Shown piece by piece: positions 41,100 through 53,800 of a DNA stretch of 64,000 bases (within the stretch, counting starts at the first letter, position 1; the number at the start of each line of letters is the position of its first letter). Both the position numbers and the translations under genes were made by a program. The stretch comes from Strix aluco. Lineage: Eukaryota > Chordata > Aves > Strigiformes > Strigidae. The stretch is taken from positions 21,144,180 through 21,208,179 of the forward strand of contig NC_133932.1 of NCBI RefSeq assembly GCF_031877795.1, read 5' to 3'. The notes below the pieces were generated by a model. The model was not told the origin of the DNA. It was given only the letters and a program-made list of their open reading frames with translations, and did no database searches.

Positions 41100-41818
41100 T
41101 TTTTGGATGAGGGATATCAAGGGAGTTGATTGCCAGTCAGAGAGGGACCTGGGGGTGTTGATTGACAGCCGGCTGAACATGAGCCAGCAGTGTGCCCAGG
41201 TGGCCATGAAGGCCAATGGCATCCTGGCTTGTATCAGAAATAGTGTGGCCAGCAGGAACAGAAGTGATCTTACCCCTGTACTCGGCACTGGTGAGGCCGC
41301 ACCTTGATTACTGTGTTCATTTTTGGGCCCCTCACTACAAAAAGGACATTGAATTACTCGAGCGTGTCCAAAGAAGGGCAACGCGGCTGGTGCAGGGTCT
41401 GGAGCACATGTTGTACGAGGAGCGGCTGAGGGAACTGGGGTTGTTTACTCTGGAGAAGAGGAGGCTGAGGGGAGACCTCATCGCCCTCTACAGCTACCTG
41501 AAAGGAGGTTGCAGAGAGCTGGGGATGAGTCTCTTTAACCAAGTAACAAGTGATAGGACAAGAGGGAATGGCCACAAGTTGCACCAGGGAAGGTTTAGAC
41601 TGGATATTAGGAAGCATTTCTTTACAGAATGGGTTGTTGGGTGTTGGAATGGGCTGCCCAGGGACGTGGTGGAGTCCCCATCCCTGGAGGTGTTTAAGAC
41701 TTAGGTCGACATAACGTTTAGGGATATGATGTAGTTGTGAACTGTCAATGTTAGGTTAATGGTTGGACTAGATGATCTTCAAGGTCTTTTTCAACCTAGA
41801 TGATTCTGTGATTCTGTA
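41100..41818 (+). mobile_element. CR1 LINE, ORF2 C-terminal region and full 3' end
   Basis: This is the best-preserved repeat in the window. An upstream frame reads [20 protein letters not shown], then [20 protein letters not shown]. At about 41250-41275 the reading shifts to another frame, which continues [38 protein letters not shown] and [20 protein letters not shown], and ends [13 protein letters not shown]-like (here [13 protein letters not shown]) at a stop near 41704. These are the post-reverse-transcriptase segments of CR1 ORF2. The 3' UTR follows, ending in GATTCTGTGATTCTGTAA, the 8-bp terminal unit twice. The endonuclease and RT catalytic parts are missing (5' truncation) and the single frameshift disables the rest. 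Its CpG-bearing, little-diverged sequence suggests a relatively recent insertion. Confidence 0.96.
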
Positions 41819-41839
41819 AAGGGAACATTCCTGTCTGTT

Positions 41840-41955
41840 TCTCTTAGTATCCGTTTATGGACCTGTTGTCCATGAATGTGTGCAACTGCCTTTTGAACCT
41901 ATTGATACTCTCTGCTTCCACAAACTCCCATGGTGAGTCTGGAAGGGAAAAATTG
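41840..41955 (+). mobile_element. Old interspersed repeat, continuation
   Basis: TATGGACCTGTTGTCCATGA, then ACTGCCTTTTGAACCTATTG, then CTTCCACAAACTCCCATGG follows the order of the same ancient sauropsid repeat (ATGGACCTATCCTCCATGAAT..TTTTTGAACC..GGCCTTCACAACATCC). It begins about 20 bases after the young CR1 ends. Confidence 0.5.
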
Positions 41956-42129
41956 ACCTTAAAATATCACGGTTACACAAAGATAAGCAAGATTTTTGAG
42001 CATTTTATGAAATAAATATAATCTGTCTATACTTTGTCATTTTACTGTAGCAGATAGCTACACAAACCATGAAATCGGCAAAGCAGAGTGATACTTTTAC
42101 CTATGTCATAAGACAATGAAACACAAGAA

Positions 42130-42300
42130 AGGCAGTGGTGGGTCAGATAAAGGTACAACCAGTCATGGGTTTCATCCAGTCTCCTCTTTCCAACACTGGC
42201 CTTGATGCTTAAGGTAGATAAACAGAGGGAATACCTATAATATTACGTTCCCAGCATTTTTCCCAAGCTTCCACTGATTTGCAAGTCAAAGACATCCTGA
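42130..42300 (+). mobile_element. Second fragment of the same old repeat family
   Basis: GGGTCAGATAAAGGTACAACC, then TCATCCAGTCTCCTCTTTCC, AACACTGGCC and later GTTCCCAGC follow the order of the first half of the same repeat (GGGTCAGACCAAAGGTCCATC..CAGTATCCTGTC..GACAGTGGCC..TTCCCAGC). It carries the early half while 41840-41955 carries the late half, so it is an independent copy or a local rearrangement. Confidence 0.45.
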
Positions 42301-45300
42301 TCCAAAAGTGGTAGTCTTTGATTATTTCAAATAGCAAATTCAAAGCGTGTTTATGAGCTGTGAACAGAAAGGGGGAATGATTTGTTTTGATTTATTCATT
42401 TGAATTTTTTAGTAACGCTATTGACATGACATGCATGGATCTACTGCCTGATTCCTGACTATAATAATAATGAAACACAAACAGAAGAAATTGTGGTGTT
42501 TGTTTCCAAGAACGTATGCAAGTTATATCAGTTATACAGCCATAGGCATACATAGCTTTACATATATGTGGAATCAAAAATCCTTTTTATAGGCATGGCA
42601 ATACCCTTGTTTGGGTAGATCCAAAGGTAGAGTAGCGGATTAAACTTCTGAAAACAACAGTCCTGATTCTGCCACACCCTTGAGAATATGCTGTTTTAAA
42701 TGAGGGTTCCTTCCTGCTGCAGCCGATGGTAGTGCTTATCCAAGAAAACCAGGCTTGAGCCTTCAGCCCCAGTGCTGAACTGGAGCCTGTCAACAAAGCT
42801 GGGGTGGTGAAGGAGTGTGGGGAAGGTTTGTAAACAGCTGAAGTGGAGCCTTCTGGGTTTAATGTATTCCATAACCAGTTCAAACAGGGCAGCGACTGAA
42901 AACCCCAGATGTCAGAGTTGCACAACAGCTCCTTCAGAAAAGCAGCTTTAAGTTTTCAGTGGGCTTTATAATAAAGAGCATGCATGAAATGTTCACCCAC
43001 AGATAGTGAAGTGTTTGCTTGCTAGCAGTACTCACCCACCATCAGCTCTCAGCTCATCCTTTCGTAAGGAGAGAGATAGATCTAATATTCTTCTTCATCC
43101 CTAATGCATGTTTTTACATTACCCTTCTGTTATTGTGCGTGGGTTGTGTATAGCAGACTTAATGCAGCAATTTGTAGACCTGCATCAATTTAGTACCTTT
43201 TTTTGTTCTTAAAGAAATGCTATATTGAGTGCAAAGTTTGAGGCTTTTTTCCACCTGGGCTAAGGTTGAGGACTTTGAATGAAAGGAGGTTTTGTTTTGA
43301 AACTAACAGAAGTTTGGTGTTTTCTATTCATACCTGTAACTTTGTATCCCAGCAGTGTTCAATTGCATCTCTTTTCTTTCAGCCACCTACCATGGGATGT
43401 GATAAGCAGCATCCTATAAGCACCCGATTCTCCCCTCCTCTAAAGGGAGTCAAGTCTGTGAGCTCAAACATCAAGTCTTGTACTGATGCTGTGTAAGGAA
43501 TCTCACACCAGCTAACCTGGTTTTAAATGTTCAACATTTCTAAAATTTTCCTGTGAAGTTCTGCAAATTTAGTGTTTCTAGTGGCCTGCGAGGTCAGGAT
43601 TCTTCCATATGACACTTATATTTGGCAGAGTATTCTTTTCTGCCATGTTATGGGGGTATAACAGCACTGCTACTTGTTTTACTGTCTTGCAATGACTGAA
43701 TATAAAACCTCCAGTCTTTCTAAATAGAATGTTGTTTTGATCCTGAGGAATGATTTAGAAGGACCAACACTGGTCTGTGTATTCTTATTTTGGTTAAGAC
43801 CAGTGCTTTGGTTTGGTTAAGAATCTAAACCACAGTGAACTATCATTAACATGGACTCACATAATCTGTCATCAATGTAGCTTTACTTTAATGCAGCCTT
43901 TTCATACAAGGTAAAGAGAAGGCTGTAGCTCTGCCATCCCTTCAAATGTGAGCTGCTATCTCCTCAAATCTCACAGTGCTGGGCCTACTTAAAAGTGGAG
44001 TACTTCTGGTTCTGAATGCTGTAGGGCAAAGATCTTCGCCTGATATTCACTGCAAGGTTCAATGTGACTCTGCTGCATCATAAATTTTCTAATTATCATG
44101 CACAAGACCCTTCAGCTTTGATGCCTCCTGTCTGCTTAGACCACCTTCAGACTGCCTGGAAGGTTTTGGCACAGTCAGGACTTAGCTGAGCGCTGTCTGA
44201 CCTCTTTTGCTTTACATTTCTCACTCGCTTTTCCGTCCTCTTCTTTGACTCTTTCTGTCATTTAGCATCAGTAAGCTGATCTGTACCCATGTGTGCTAGT
44301 GGCTTTACCCCAGTGTTTTCATGTGACTGTAGTAAAAAGACAAAAGTTAGTCAGGGTGTCACATCTCTTCTTCTCACACCTCAGTATTTTTCTTACATTA
44401 CCTCTGCCTCACTAAAATAAATATTAATGCCAACCTCTAAAAAGCCTATCCACCAGTAAAAAACTTCTGCTGAGAACTCTCAGTAATCGCTGACTGGTCT
44501 CCACTGGAGCACTGTAAGAGGATTTTTTTTCCTATCATGGCTTGGTCAGTAAGGCTTGACACAGTATTTTTATTAATGACGTGTCTGATTGTTCCATGGA
44601 CTGTTTGTTTTTCATATTGTACTCACTGAACAGTGTAATATTCTAAAAAATGAGAGGACACATTGGATGCTGCTTTGAATTTATTGTAAATCAGCAATCA
44701 GTAGTCACATCGTCTTACCTTATTTTGCCAGAGAACATGAAAAATATAACAGGAATACAAGTTCTGTTTCTGCAAGTGTAAGGAAACACTTCATTAAATG
44801 ACAATTTCCCAGGTGACTTTTTCACCTTCTGTGTTTGATCAGCTGTACAACGCACTGCTTTCTCTTAAATGCCCCAGATTCAGGGAAGTAAGAGCAGAAG
44901 AATCAAACAGCTGTCCCTAGCTAGCAACAAACCTTGATGTGACAGAACATGAGAAAAACAACTAGCTGGGGCCTGTTTCTGCAGTGTTTAAGCAAGTAAG
45001 GTGCTCGCAGTAATTCCTTCAGAGGCTTTCTGCACATGGGGTCTGGAACTGCTTTGTTAGTGTGTATTGGTGTGAGGCTGTGGCATGTGGTTCTTCACAG
45101 ATTACTGGGTCCTACCTACTCCATGCCCATACATCAGAAGAGGCAACGTAACAGCACAAAGTCAGAATGAGCCTCTGTAGCCTACTACAACTTCACGTTT
45201 TTAATATATGGAAGGGTTTCCATGTATTATGGGGTCAAAATCTTCTACTGTGTCATCGACACAGTCATACTAATTGAACTGAATATGTCACTCATTTGGG

Positions 45301-47820
45301 GACTGAATTTGGTCTTGAATTGAATCTGTCAGTCATCTGGGGATGATGCAGATGTTGGGAACAGTTAGTTGCAGGGCATGTGATGCACTTCCACATGTCT
45401 ATTGTCTTAATATGTTGTGTGCTTAGAACAAAATCAACAATTTGCGCTAGCAGAAATGAAAAGGTATTAAACAGTATTTAGCACAGCCCAAAGTTTGAGC
45501 CTGGGTGAGGGGTACCTAAGCTATCCTGGCTACTACTAGGCAAACCACAAACTCTTTACCTGTTTTCAACAAACTTCTAGTTATTCCATCATCTCTGTTT
45601 CCTACTTCAAATTGGAGCTAATACACCATAGGTACTAATTTAAAAGCAAGCTCGTTTGTCTTCATAAGACATATCTTTTTTCTGTATACAGTTCTCTCCA
45701 GCGTCCTTGATGCAGGAGAGTGAAATGTTCTTTTTAAACAGATGGGTTTAGCTCAGCACTGTAATACACTGACAGCTGCTGCATTAGCCAGGTGGCTAGG
45801 ACCCTCTTCTCCAGAGGAGACTTATGACAGCAGATGATGCTGGTGAAAGCCTGAAAGGATTGAGAAACATAATGAATTGCCCATTCTGCCCCCTCCCATA
45901 TTACACCTTTTTCCCCAGAGTCTTTTACTGGGGGAAAGTCTGTAGTGCAGGAAGGAATAGGCTAATTCATTATATTTTTCTCAGAAGCCTTTGTTGGCAA
46001 GGTCCAAAGGAACCCTACTTCAAAACTATCAAGATGTTCTTGCTCTCACTGAACTGGCAGAATTTCTTTACTGGAGTAAAGATGCTTGTAGGGTCTCATT
46101 CACTTTCATTTTTGGACAGTGAATGCCTCTTCGCTCTGGGGCAACACAAATGTTCCCGCCTGTTTTGAGCACATAATCCTTACACTGAGTATCTTCCATC
46201 CTTCCATCTTCTTTTCAACTGGGAGGACCCTGCACCAGGGCAGATAAACTGGATTTGTTACTATTACTTAGCTTTCTAGAGACTACATGATTTATCATGA
46301 CCTTTCTCTCACAGTTTTTCTTATGGAGAGAGCAGCATAATGTAACTGCAGGAATGACTGGATTGTGATAAGGAGCATGTAGAGCTTGCACCGAAGGGTA
46401 TTCTGAAAGTGTTGACTTTTCCAAGAGCTCCTAAAGGTGGTGAGGGCTTATCTGAAGATCTAAAAAGTGGGCTGGGGGTCTGGTCTAAGCTATTGCAGAA
46501 ACTGGTCCCTGCATACATTTACCTGGTCTCTAGCTAACAAGGTTGTCTTCAGCCTTACCTCAACATGCAGCTTAAAACTGTCTGGTAGTGTGACAGCACA
46601 GAACCCAGCATGATCTGCTGTCTGAATATTTACTCTGGGTGAAGGTGTTGGGAGAGAAATGGGGACAGAAAAGCAGATTTTCAACTCCCAGTGAACATCA
46701 TCCTGTTGCAGTGAGGCTGTTGGTGGTGCCCAGTGTAACTAACACAAGAAGCAACTTGGGTGTGTTCGCACAAGCCGTCATTAACACCTTTGGATTCCAG
46801 TTGCACATCTTGAGTGTGTTTTGCTCTGCTTGTTTTCAGACTTGGAGACTTCATAAGATGATGTCACATATACCAGCAACAGCAACAGTTTTATTTCAGT
46901 GTCTGGGCTCATCCCCTGGGCAGATTCAAGGTGACACTCCAATGGGAAGAAAGGTCTGTAAGGTATGGCTATTTTTCCAAAGCAGCTGATCATCCAAGAG
47001 AAGAACACGAAAAATTATTACCACTAACTATCCATCCAGTCTGGGGTTTATTCAGTGCCCTTTGAATTCCAAGTATAGTCTCCTTTTGACTCCAAATAAG
47101 GTAATTCTTGTCTTTTGTAATAATTTTCTGATAAGCTACAGTCTCATTCAGTTAGCATGGTAAGCAGCCCTATTTCATGAACTGTGTTTTATTTTGAAGG
47201 TTCAACATTCATCTAAATTATGAGAAATACATGAAAATAGCATGCTCTACTTATCAGCATGTAGATTTTTTTCCATAATTCATGTGAAATAAAAATAGAA
47301 GTTAGGTAAAAGATGTGACAGAATTAATGTAGTACATAACTCTGGAGGCATTGCTATCTGGCAGAACAAATCCTAATGAAATCATCATTCAGAGGAAACC
47401 TTGCTTCAAGTTACAGAACAAATATGAAAATGATGGATTAATATGCTTAAAAGAAAAGTAGATAAATAGACAGAAGGCATGATTGAATAAAATTCAGCTA
47501 ACTTGGGTAGTTTGCATTTCATTTTGTACTTATAAATCTATGTTATAGATGCCTCGCAGAGACTTGATGTTTTCTGCTGGCTTTCCATCAGTAAGTCATC
47601 ACTGTGGATTTCTCTGCTGTACCCCTGATTGATATGATATCACTGACTCTCCTGTGGCAACTACTCCCCAGCAGTTTGGCACATCCATATTATTCACTTT
47701 TAATCAGATAAGTTATTTTCTTCAGCACCTGCGCTCATTCTCAGTAGACTTTCTTTAAACTTACATGAATGTTACTAAGAACTGATTTAAGCCCAGTGTG
47801 GTAATAAAGGTAACCCCATT

Positions 47821-47843
47821 AAAAAAAAAAAAAAAAAAAAAAA
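47821..47843. repeat. A23 homopolymer
   Basis: The longest uninterrupted homopolymer apart from the T run at 62.5 kb. It follows GGTAACCCCATT and has no recognisable LINE upstream. Homopolymers of this length are often miscounted in assemblies. Confidence 0.9.
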
Positions 47844-50800
47844 GTCATTTTCTTGCAATGTAGAATAACACTAACTCACAGTTTTGATACTTTAAGGGAC
47901 TGTTTTATGATCACGTTTGATGGGTTTTATCAGGAAGTTAAACCTATTTCACTTGAAGTAGCTTTATCTGCCTGCATCCAAGAAGGTACAACCCCATTCT
48001 TGAAGTCTGGCTCCTCCTGCAATTCAGGCTTCCCATCAAGACTGAAATCAGACAATTTTCAGGTGTTTCCTGTACTTTTTCAGAGACAGATTCTTTACTA
48101 GCTTCTCTTTCTGTGATGCTTGTAGTTCCTATGCTCCCAGAAAAATGCAGGTTTGACTTGGGAGACTGCTGGTGTGGTGCCTGAGGAGTTGGTATCAGTT
48201 ACTCCACAGCTCTACTGAACTCCATGGGTTAGGGTCACCATCTGAATTTCTTCTCCCATGATGAGCAACTTCCTGTCACCAGGCACAGAAAGGCATCATT
48301 CAGTATGACTCTGGACTACAGTCAGGAGCAGTATTTTTATTTCCCTTGAGGAACAGTGGTCATATTACCCAGTTAAAATAGTCCAGGTTTTGATTTTTCA
48401 TTTGAGAAACAAAATTATTCATGGCTAGCCTGAGTTATGAAAGATTTACTTTGAAGAACAATACAAAACTGCTGATGCAATTAAAATGAAAATATTATTC
48501 AGAGGTAAGGCCATACAAAGAACAAGGATATATAAAAGCAATTTAATTTCACGTGTTTTGGAAGCATTGCCCTTCATCTATTTAAGATCTATTTTTATTA
48601 AAATTTTGCAGCCTGGAGGTTAATTCATTTTTTAACGTATGTTTGTCTTTCAGAAGTTTATTGATTTATGCACTGGTTTGTATGGCAGTGTTCTAGAAAT
48701 ATTAATTTACATGCTCTGTATCTATATTTCCTCTGCAAGCTACACAAATGGCTTTTTATTAAAGTTTCTTTCACTTGGTTGCTTTTCTGGAAAACTATAC
48801 TAAATGCAGTATAATATGCAGTGGTCCACTAATGAATTGTTCCGTGATCCTTAGGATAATGAAGTTTGTTTATACAGGTCTGTGCCCTATGTCCTTTACC
48901 TTTCCCACTAGGATCTTTCCTGTTCGCTCCCATGTAATACCCTCAGATTGCTCGCTCCACTGTGCTCTTACTTCCCTCTCTTGTCCAGCAAAACCAACTT
49001 CACTATAGGCTTTACCTTCCTTCTCTGGCTTGCTGGCTGAACCAGAGGCAGAAATGCCTGCAGGCTCACTGGCTAGCACCAGACTGCCTTGCTAGAAACA
49101 ATAACTTCTCAAGTAAATAGTGCTCTGTAGTGTTAATTGACAGGGTATTCATCTAATTCATACACAGTGGTGGCTCATACTGTGAGCCAGATCTTTGATT
49201 GACAAAATCTCGTGTACTCTGGCTAAACCAAGCACTTTGTTGATTTTAACCAGAACCTAATCCTTAAAGTGGAAGTAGTAGTCATGTAAGAAACTGCTGG
49301 GTGATCTCATAAACTAAATTTATCACGTCTCTGATCCTGCAGTTTTCTACAGGTTACAACGCTAATTCATTCCCACTTGGAGCCTGCCCTGCATTTCCAT
49401 GCTGCTATTGTAAAATGCCTGTTTCAAAGGTTCAGTATGTTCCAGGATTTCTTGGAGAAACCCACTGATGAGTTTAGTTCTGTTCTGGAAGCCAGGTGGC
49501 ATTCAGATCCAGAAGAAGCTAGGCTTATTTTGCAGGTTATTCAAAAGGAGCTTTTATAGCTCAAGTTTTAGTTTAAAAATATGTATGGTTTCAAGTAGAT
49601 TTACGCATTTACCAAAGTCCTTGATTGTATAATGCCAAATATGAGCCTAAAACAGTAAGAAAAGGAAATTTGTTTCTTCCAGTTTTGCCAAAACTTGTTA
49701 TTGTTGTTGCAAACCACACAGGGCTTACATATCTGTTCTCTGAGTCATGTGATTATTATTTTTTACATTCCTTACCTTTCATTTAAAATGTAAAACAAAG
49801 TTTGTTCTCACAGTTACTGATAAAACATTAGAATGGTGTTTTCCAAACAATCCAAACCAAATAAAACCCAAGGCAGGGTAAAACCAGAATGAACCAAAAA
49901 TCTCAGAAGCCCGAAGTCTAACAAGAAATCCAGATGGGCTCATTCTTAAAGTCAATTTTTTAAAAGTTTATTTTAATTTATGATTTTAGGGGCACACCAA
50001 CTGGTGAGTTTTGATTGCAGTAGACCAAAAATACTTCCTTATTATAAATGGGTTATTAAAATGAAGAAAATAACCAACAGTTCTTACCTTGTGGGCAACC
50101 TTCCAGAAACAGTCACAGTCAGTGCTTGTGTGTTTGCTAAGACAATGGAAATGTGGGAGTGAACATATCAGATCATCAGTGGAGATTATTATATTAAACT
50201 GTCGCCACTTAGGTATTCGTTAAGTGTTAAACAGAAAAGAAAGTGTACTGTATGGGGTTCTTAAATTGAGCCCTGGAGCCCAGCGCAGACCCAAGCCTTT
50301 CAACTTCTTGAAAATGACGTCCATCTAGTGGACACAAGTCGATATTACAGCAGCAAAAACCAACGGCTTCTTAAAAGATACGTTAGCATTGTCTGTATGT
50401 ATAAACGTGATTTTCCTTTTTTTTTAAAAAAAAGGAGATAGGCTTATTTGAAAATTCTTGGAGCCTGAGAGAGAGTTTCTCTGATGGACTGCTTTCCTCA
50501 ATAAACCTATCCTTCTGACAGAGATATATTCTCACTTTTCTTTCAGATTCTTACCTATATCCTGATGAGGTTGCTGGCATTTTCTTCAAGTTTGAACCTG
50601 GACTTTGGCTGGTTCCCTGCTGATAAATTTACCACCAGAGAACAAGTGAAAATTTTGGAAAAGAATGATTGATCACTGTCTGAGAGGTCCAAACCATATA
50701 AATGAATTAAAGGCACAGTTCTGCAATTCCTCTCCATTTGCTTCAGCAGACATTACACCAGCAAGACTCCTGAGAGACTTAAATGAATCCTCTTACTTGT

Positions 50801-53800
50801 GTGCACTACATCTTGCTGCCTAGGAGATGTACAACTGGCATATGTAATAGCACAGTGTACCTGAACTGTGTTTAAAAATAGGTACCCTGTGAAACAGAAA
50901 GGCAAAATCTTGAATTAGCATGATTAACAAACAGGCTTTCATATCAATTTTATTTATGAAGAATAATTGAGAATATCCCAAGTCCCTCATCATCTTGACT
51001 ACCATAACCCACGGAAGTAATCATAGGTCAGAGAACAGGAAACAAATCACAAAACTCTTTTGAAAGTGTCATGTGATTTTGAGACCATCTAATCGAAATT
51101 ATTGAAAAGTAAAGTGTTTTGCAGCACCAAACCAAAGTTTTGGACTGCCAGAAATGGGAATCCTGCTGCATTTCACATCCTCCCCTCATGTCAACATGGA
51201 AGGGTAGCACTGTTGCTGCCTCTATGCTGCAGTCATCCACACTCCCTCTCTTTACCTGTGCTGCCTGAGTGAAGTGAGTAACTGATAGATCCATGTCTCT
51301 GAATCCCAGTCAACACAGTTATCATTTACTTCACTTGTTTAATAGAAGGACCATAACCACAGTGTAACTGGAAAGTGGTTGCAAGTCTTGCTTTGATGGC
51401 CTTTGAGCTTTGAGTGTCCTGCTGTGCATGTTCTTTTTCTCCTTCAAGTACCTGTATAGGGCTAATTAATTACCCAGTGAGCTGTGTTGTCCCTAATGCT
51501 TTGCAGAATGAGTAGGACAGCATTCCCGACCATTAACTTCTCTTAAAAAAATTGGTGTTTGCAATTTGACAAGACATTTTCTCTGTGATGTGTTTTGTAG
51601 CTTGTTACAGCAAAGAAGTACTGAAACAGAATACCTCTAGCGAGAAGCTTCAGGGTTACCAACTCAGCAATTCTGTATGAAAAACACGCATTCCCAACAA
51701 GTTTTAATTCTAACAGCCCTTTAAGGCTGCTTTAAACAGAGAAAGTCAACAAAACCCTACTCGAGCTGTCATTTGGACAATTCAGAAGCATAATAAATAG
51801 TGAGACAATTGGTAACTGACTTGTTGGTGTGCGTTGGTGCTTACCTATATGCAATGGCTTAACCTTCTGATTTGACTAACTCAAAATTCACTATATGCAC
51901 TTAGCTTTTTTTTTTTTTGAGAGGGAAAACCATGAATGAATGTAACAACTTTATTCTGTTTTGCACATCAAAAATGTTAGTTATTGCTGTTAATGCTAGT
52001 ATTCATAGAACACCAATTCTATTCCTTGCATATATCAGTAGAAAAAACTACTATAATATCTGAGCACCTTCCAGCTGTGCATGGTAATGTTTCCATTCTC
52101 TTCAGAGAGGTGCAGGTGTGAAGGGAAAGACTTGGTTCAATTACTAAAATAGCTATACATGTTGCCATGTATGCTTTAGAGAAAGCAGTTTCTTCTATCT
52201 GATGGGAGCAATATTGAAGTTTGCAAGGACTCTGGGGGAGGCTGTCCCCTTTTTATCTGCAGAAGGTTCTGTCTTCTGTAGAGATTTGTGTCACCCTCAG
52301 TCTGGGAGCTCTACCCTCTGGAGAGGCGGAAACCTCATGCCAAACAGGCTTTGTTTCCAACTAGTTTTCAGTATGGAGCATTAGGCAGTCTTTCCAATGT
52401 CCTAGAGTGATCTCCAGGAACTGACCATGACAGCAAGTGAAACACAGATCAAAACTACTCCTGGACCTTAACACCTATTTTGATGTTGGTTTGCTATATA
52501 GATGCTATTCATAACCAGGGGAATATCTCTGCCAAGTTTAAATATTCTGAGAAAAGAGCAATTACCTTTATAAATATTGCAATATGCCTAAGGGATATTT
52601 TTTTCTTACACAGCATTAATTTTAAAAGTAATCAAATCTCCCAGGAGTGCGACATCACATGAAGTGATTTAAAGTGTCAGAAGATTAATAGAAAAGTTAA
52701 CACTACCGTTTCATCTTTGCCATTTTTTCCGTTATGCCCAAACTTTAAAAAATGCAATAATGCATGTAAGAGATCTGGCAGTCTGATGTCTGTCCAACCT
52801 GAGGCACAATGGAGGGAATCGAGATTAGAGCAGCTGCCTGATTTCTGAACCATCTTGTTTTTATAGGCTCTTACATAAGCCTTTTTTCTTCTGACTCTGT
52901 ATTTACCAAGTCAAGGGTCTATCTCATTGTTCCATTAGTGCACTACCTGAATTCACAGAAGACTAATGAAATATGGCAATAGATCTTATTAAATGTTGTA
53001 TGTGGAACATAGCTCAGTCCCAAACGCTCTCCTGAGACAGCCCCATCCCTCTCAAGCAGATATCAATGAGAGTAAGATTATATGCAGCAAAAGAGAACAA
53101 CAAACTTTTTCAGAATGCTGATATCTAAATTGCATGGTGCAAATGCCATTCTTTGGGATAGAGAGATTTTTTCAAACAATCTGTGTATAAAACCACTGAT
53201 GGGATGTGCAAGCAGAGTGGGCGAAGTGCTCCTGCCCCCATTTCTCTCTCCCTCCTTGTTCCTGGCAGGAGTCTCCAAGTGGGACAAGGCTACAGGGGCT
53301 GCCTCCCGGCTTTCAGACGCTGCAGCTGATGAGCTTCAAACATTAGTCTGACCTGGGTCCAACTCATTTAAAGGATTAATTTTCACACTTTGGTCTGAAG
53401 GAAGAAGATGCAGGGTTTTGAAAAGCATGTTTCTTGCCTTGCTATGGGTGAGGTAGCTGGCTCACTTGTCCTTCATAATTTGCAGCTCTGAGTGTTTCTG
53501 AGAGCACTAGGACTGCCTCTCTGCTGTATTGCTTCCCGTCGTGTAACTGCTGGATCTGTGACATGTCTTTGAGCAGGCCTGTTTGCTTGCCATATTATAA
53601 TTTATAATTAGGCTGACTTTATTTATAACCCCTTCAAGAGGTACTGGTAGGCTTTCAGATGCTTCTGTCCACCAGACAAATGTTCATCAAGGCTGAAGCC
53701 TCTCAGGTTTCTCCTGGCTCTCAAGAGGCTCGGCACTGTCAGGACTGAAGTGTTTCTTGGCATGTGCAGAAGCTGAATGCTAGGCACCTGGAGAACTTTA

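Noticed and set aside
45824-46168. Plus-strand open frame of 114 codons
   Set aside because: Composition is like translated flank, rich in Phe/Leu/Cys; no domain or flanking signals.
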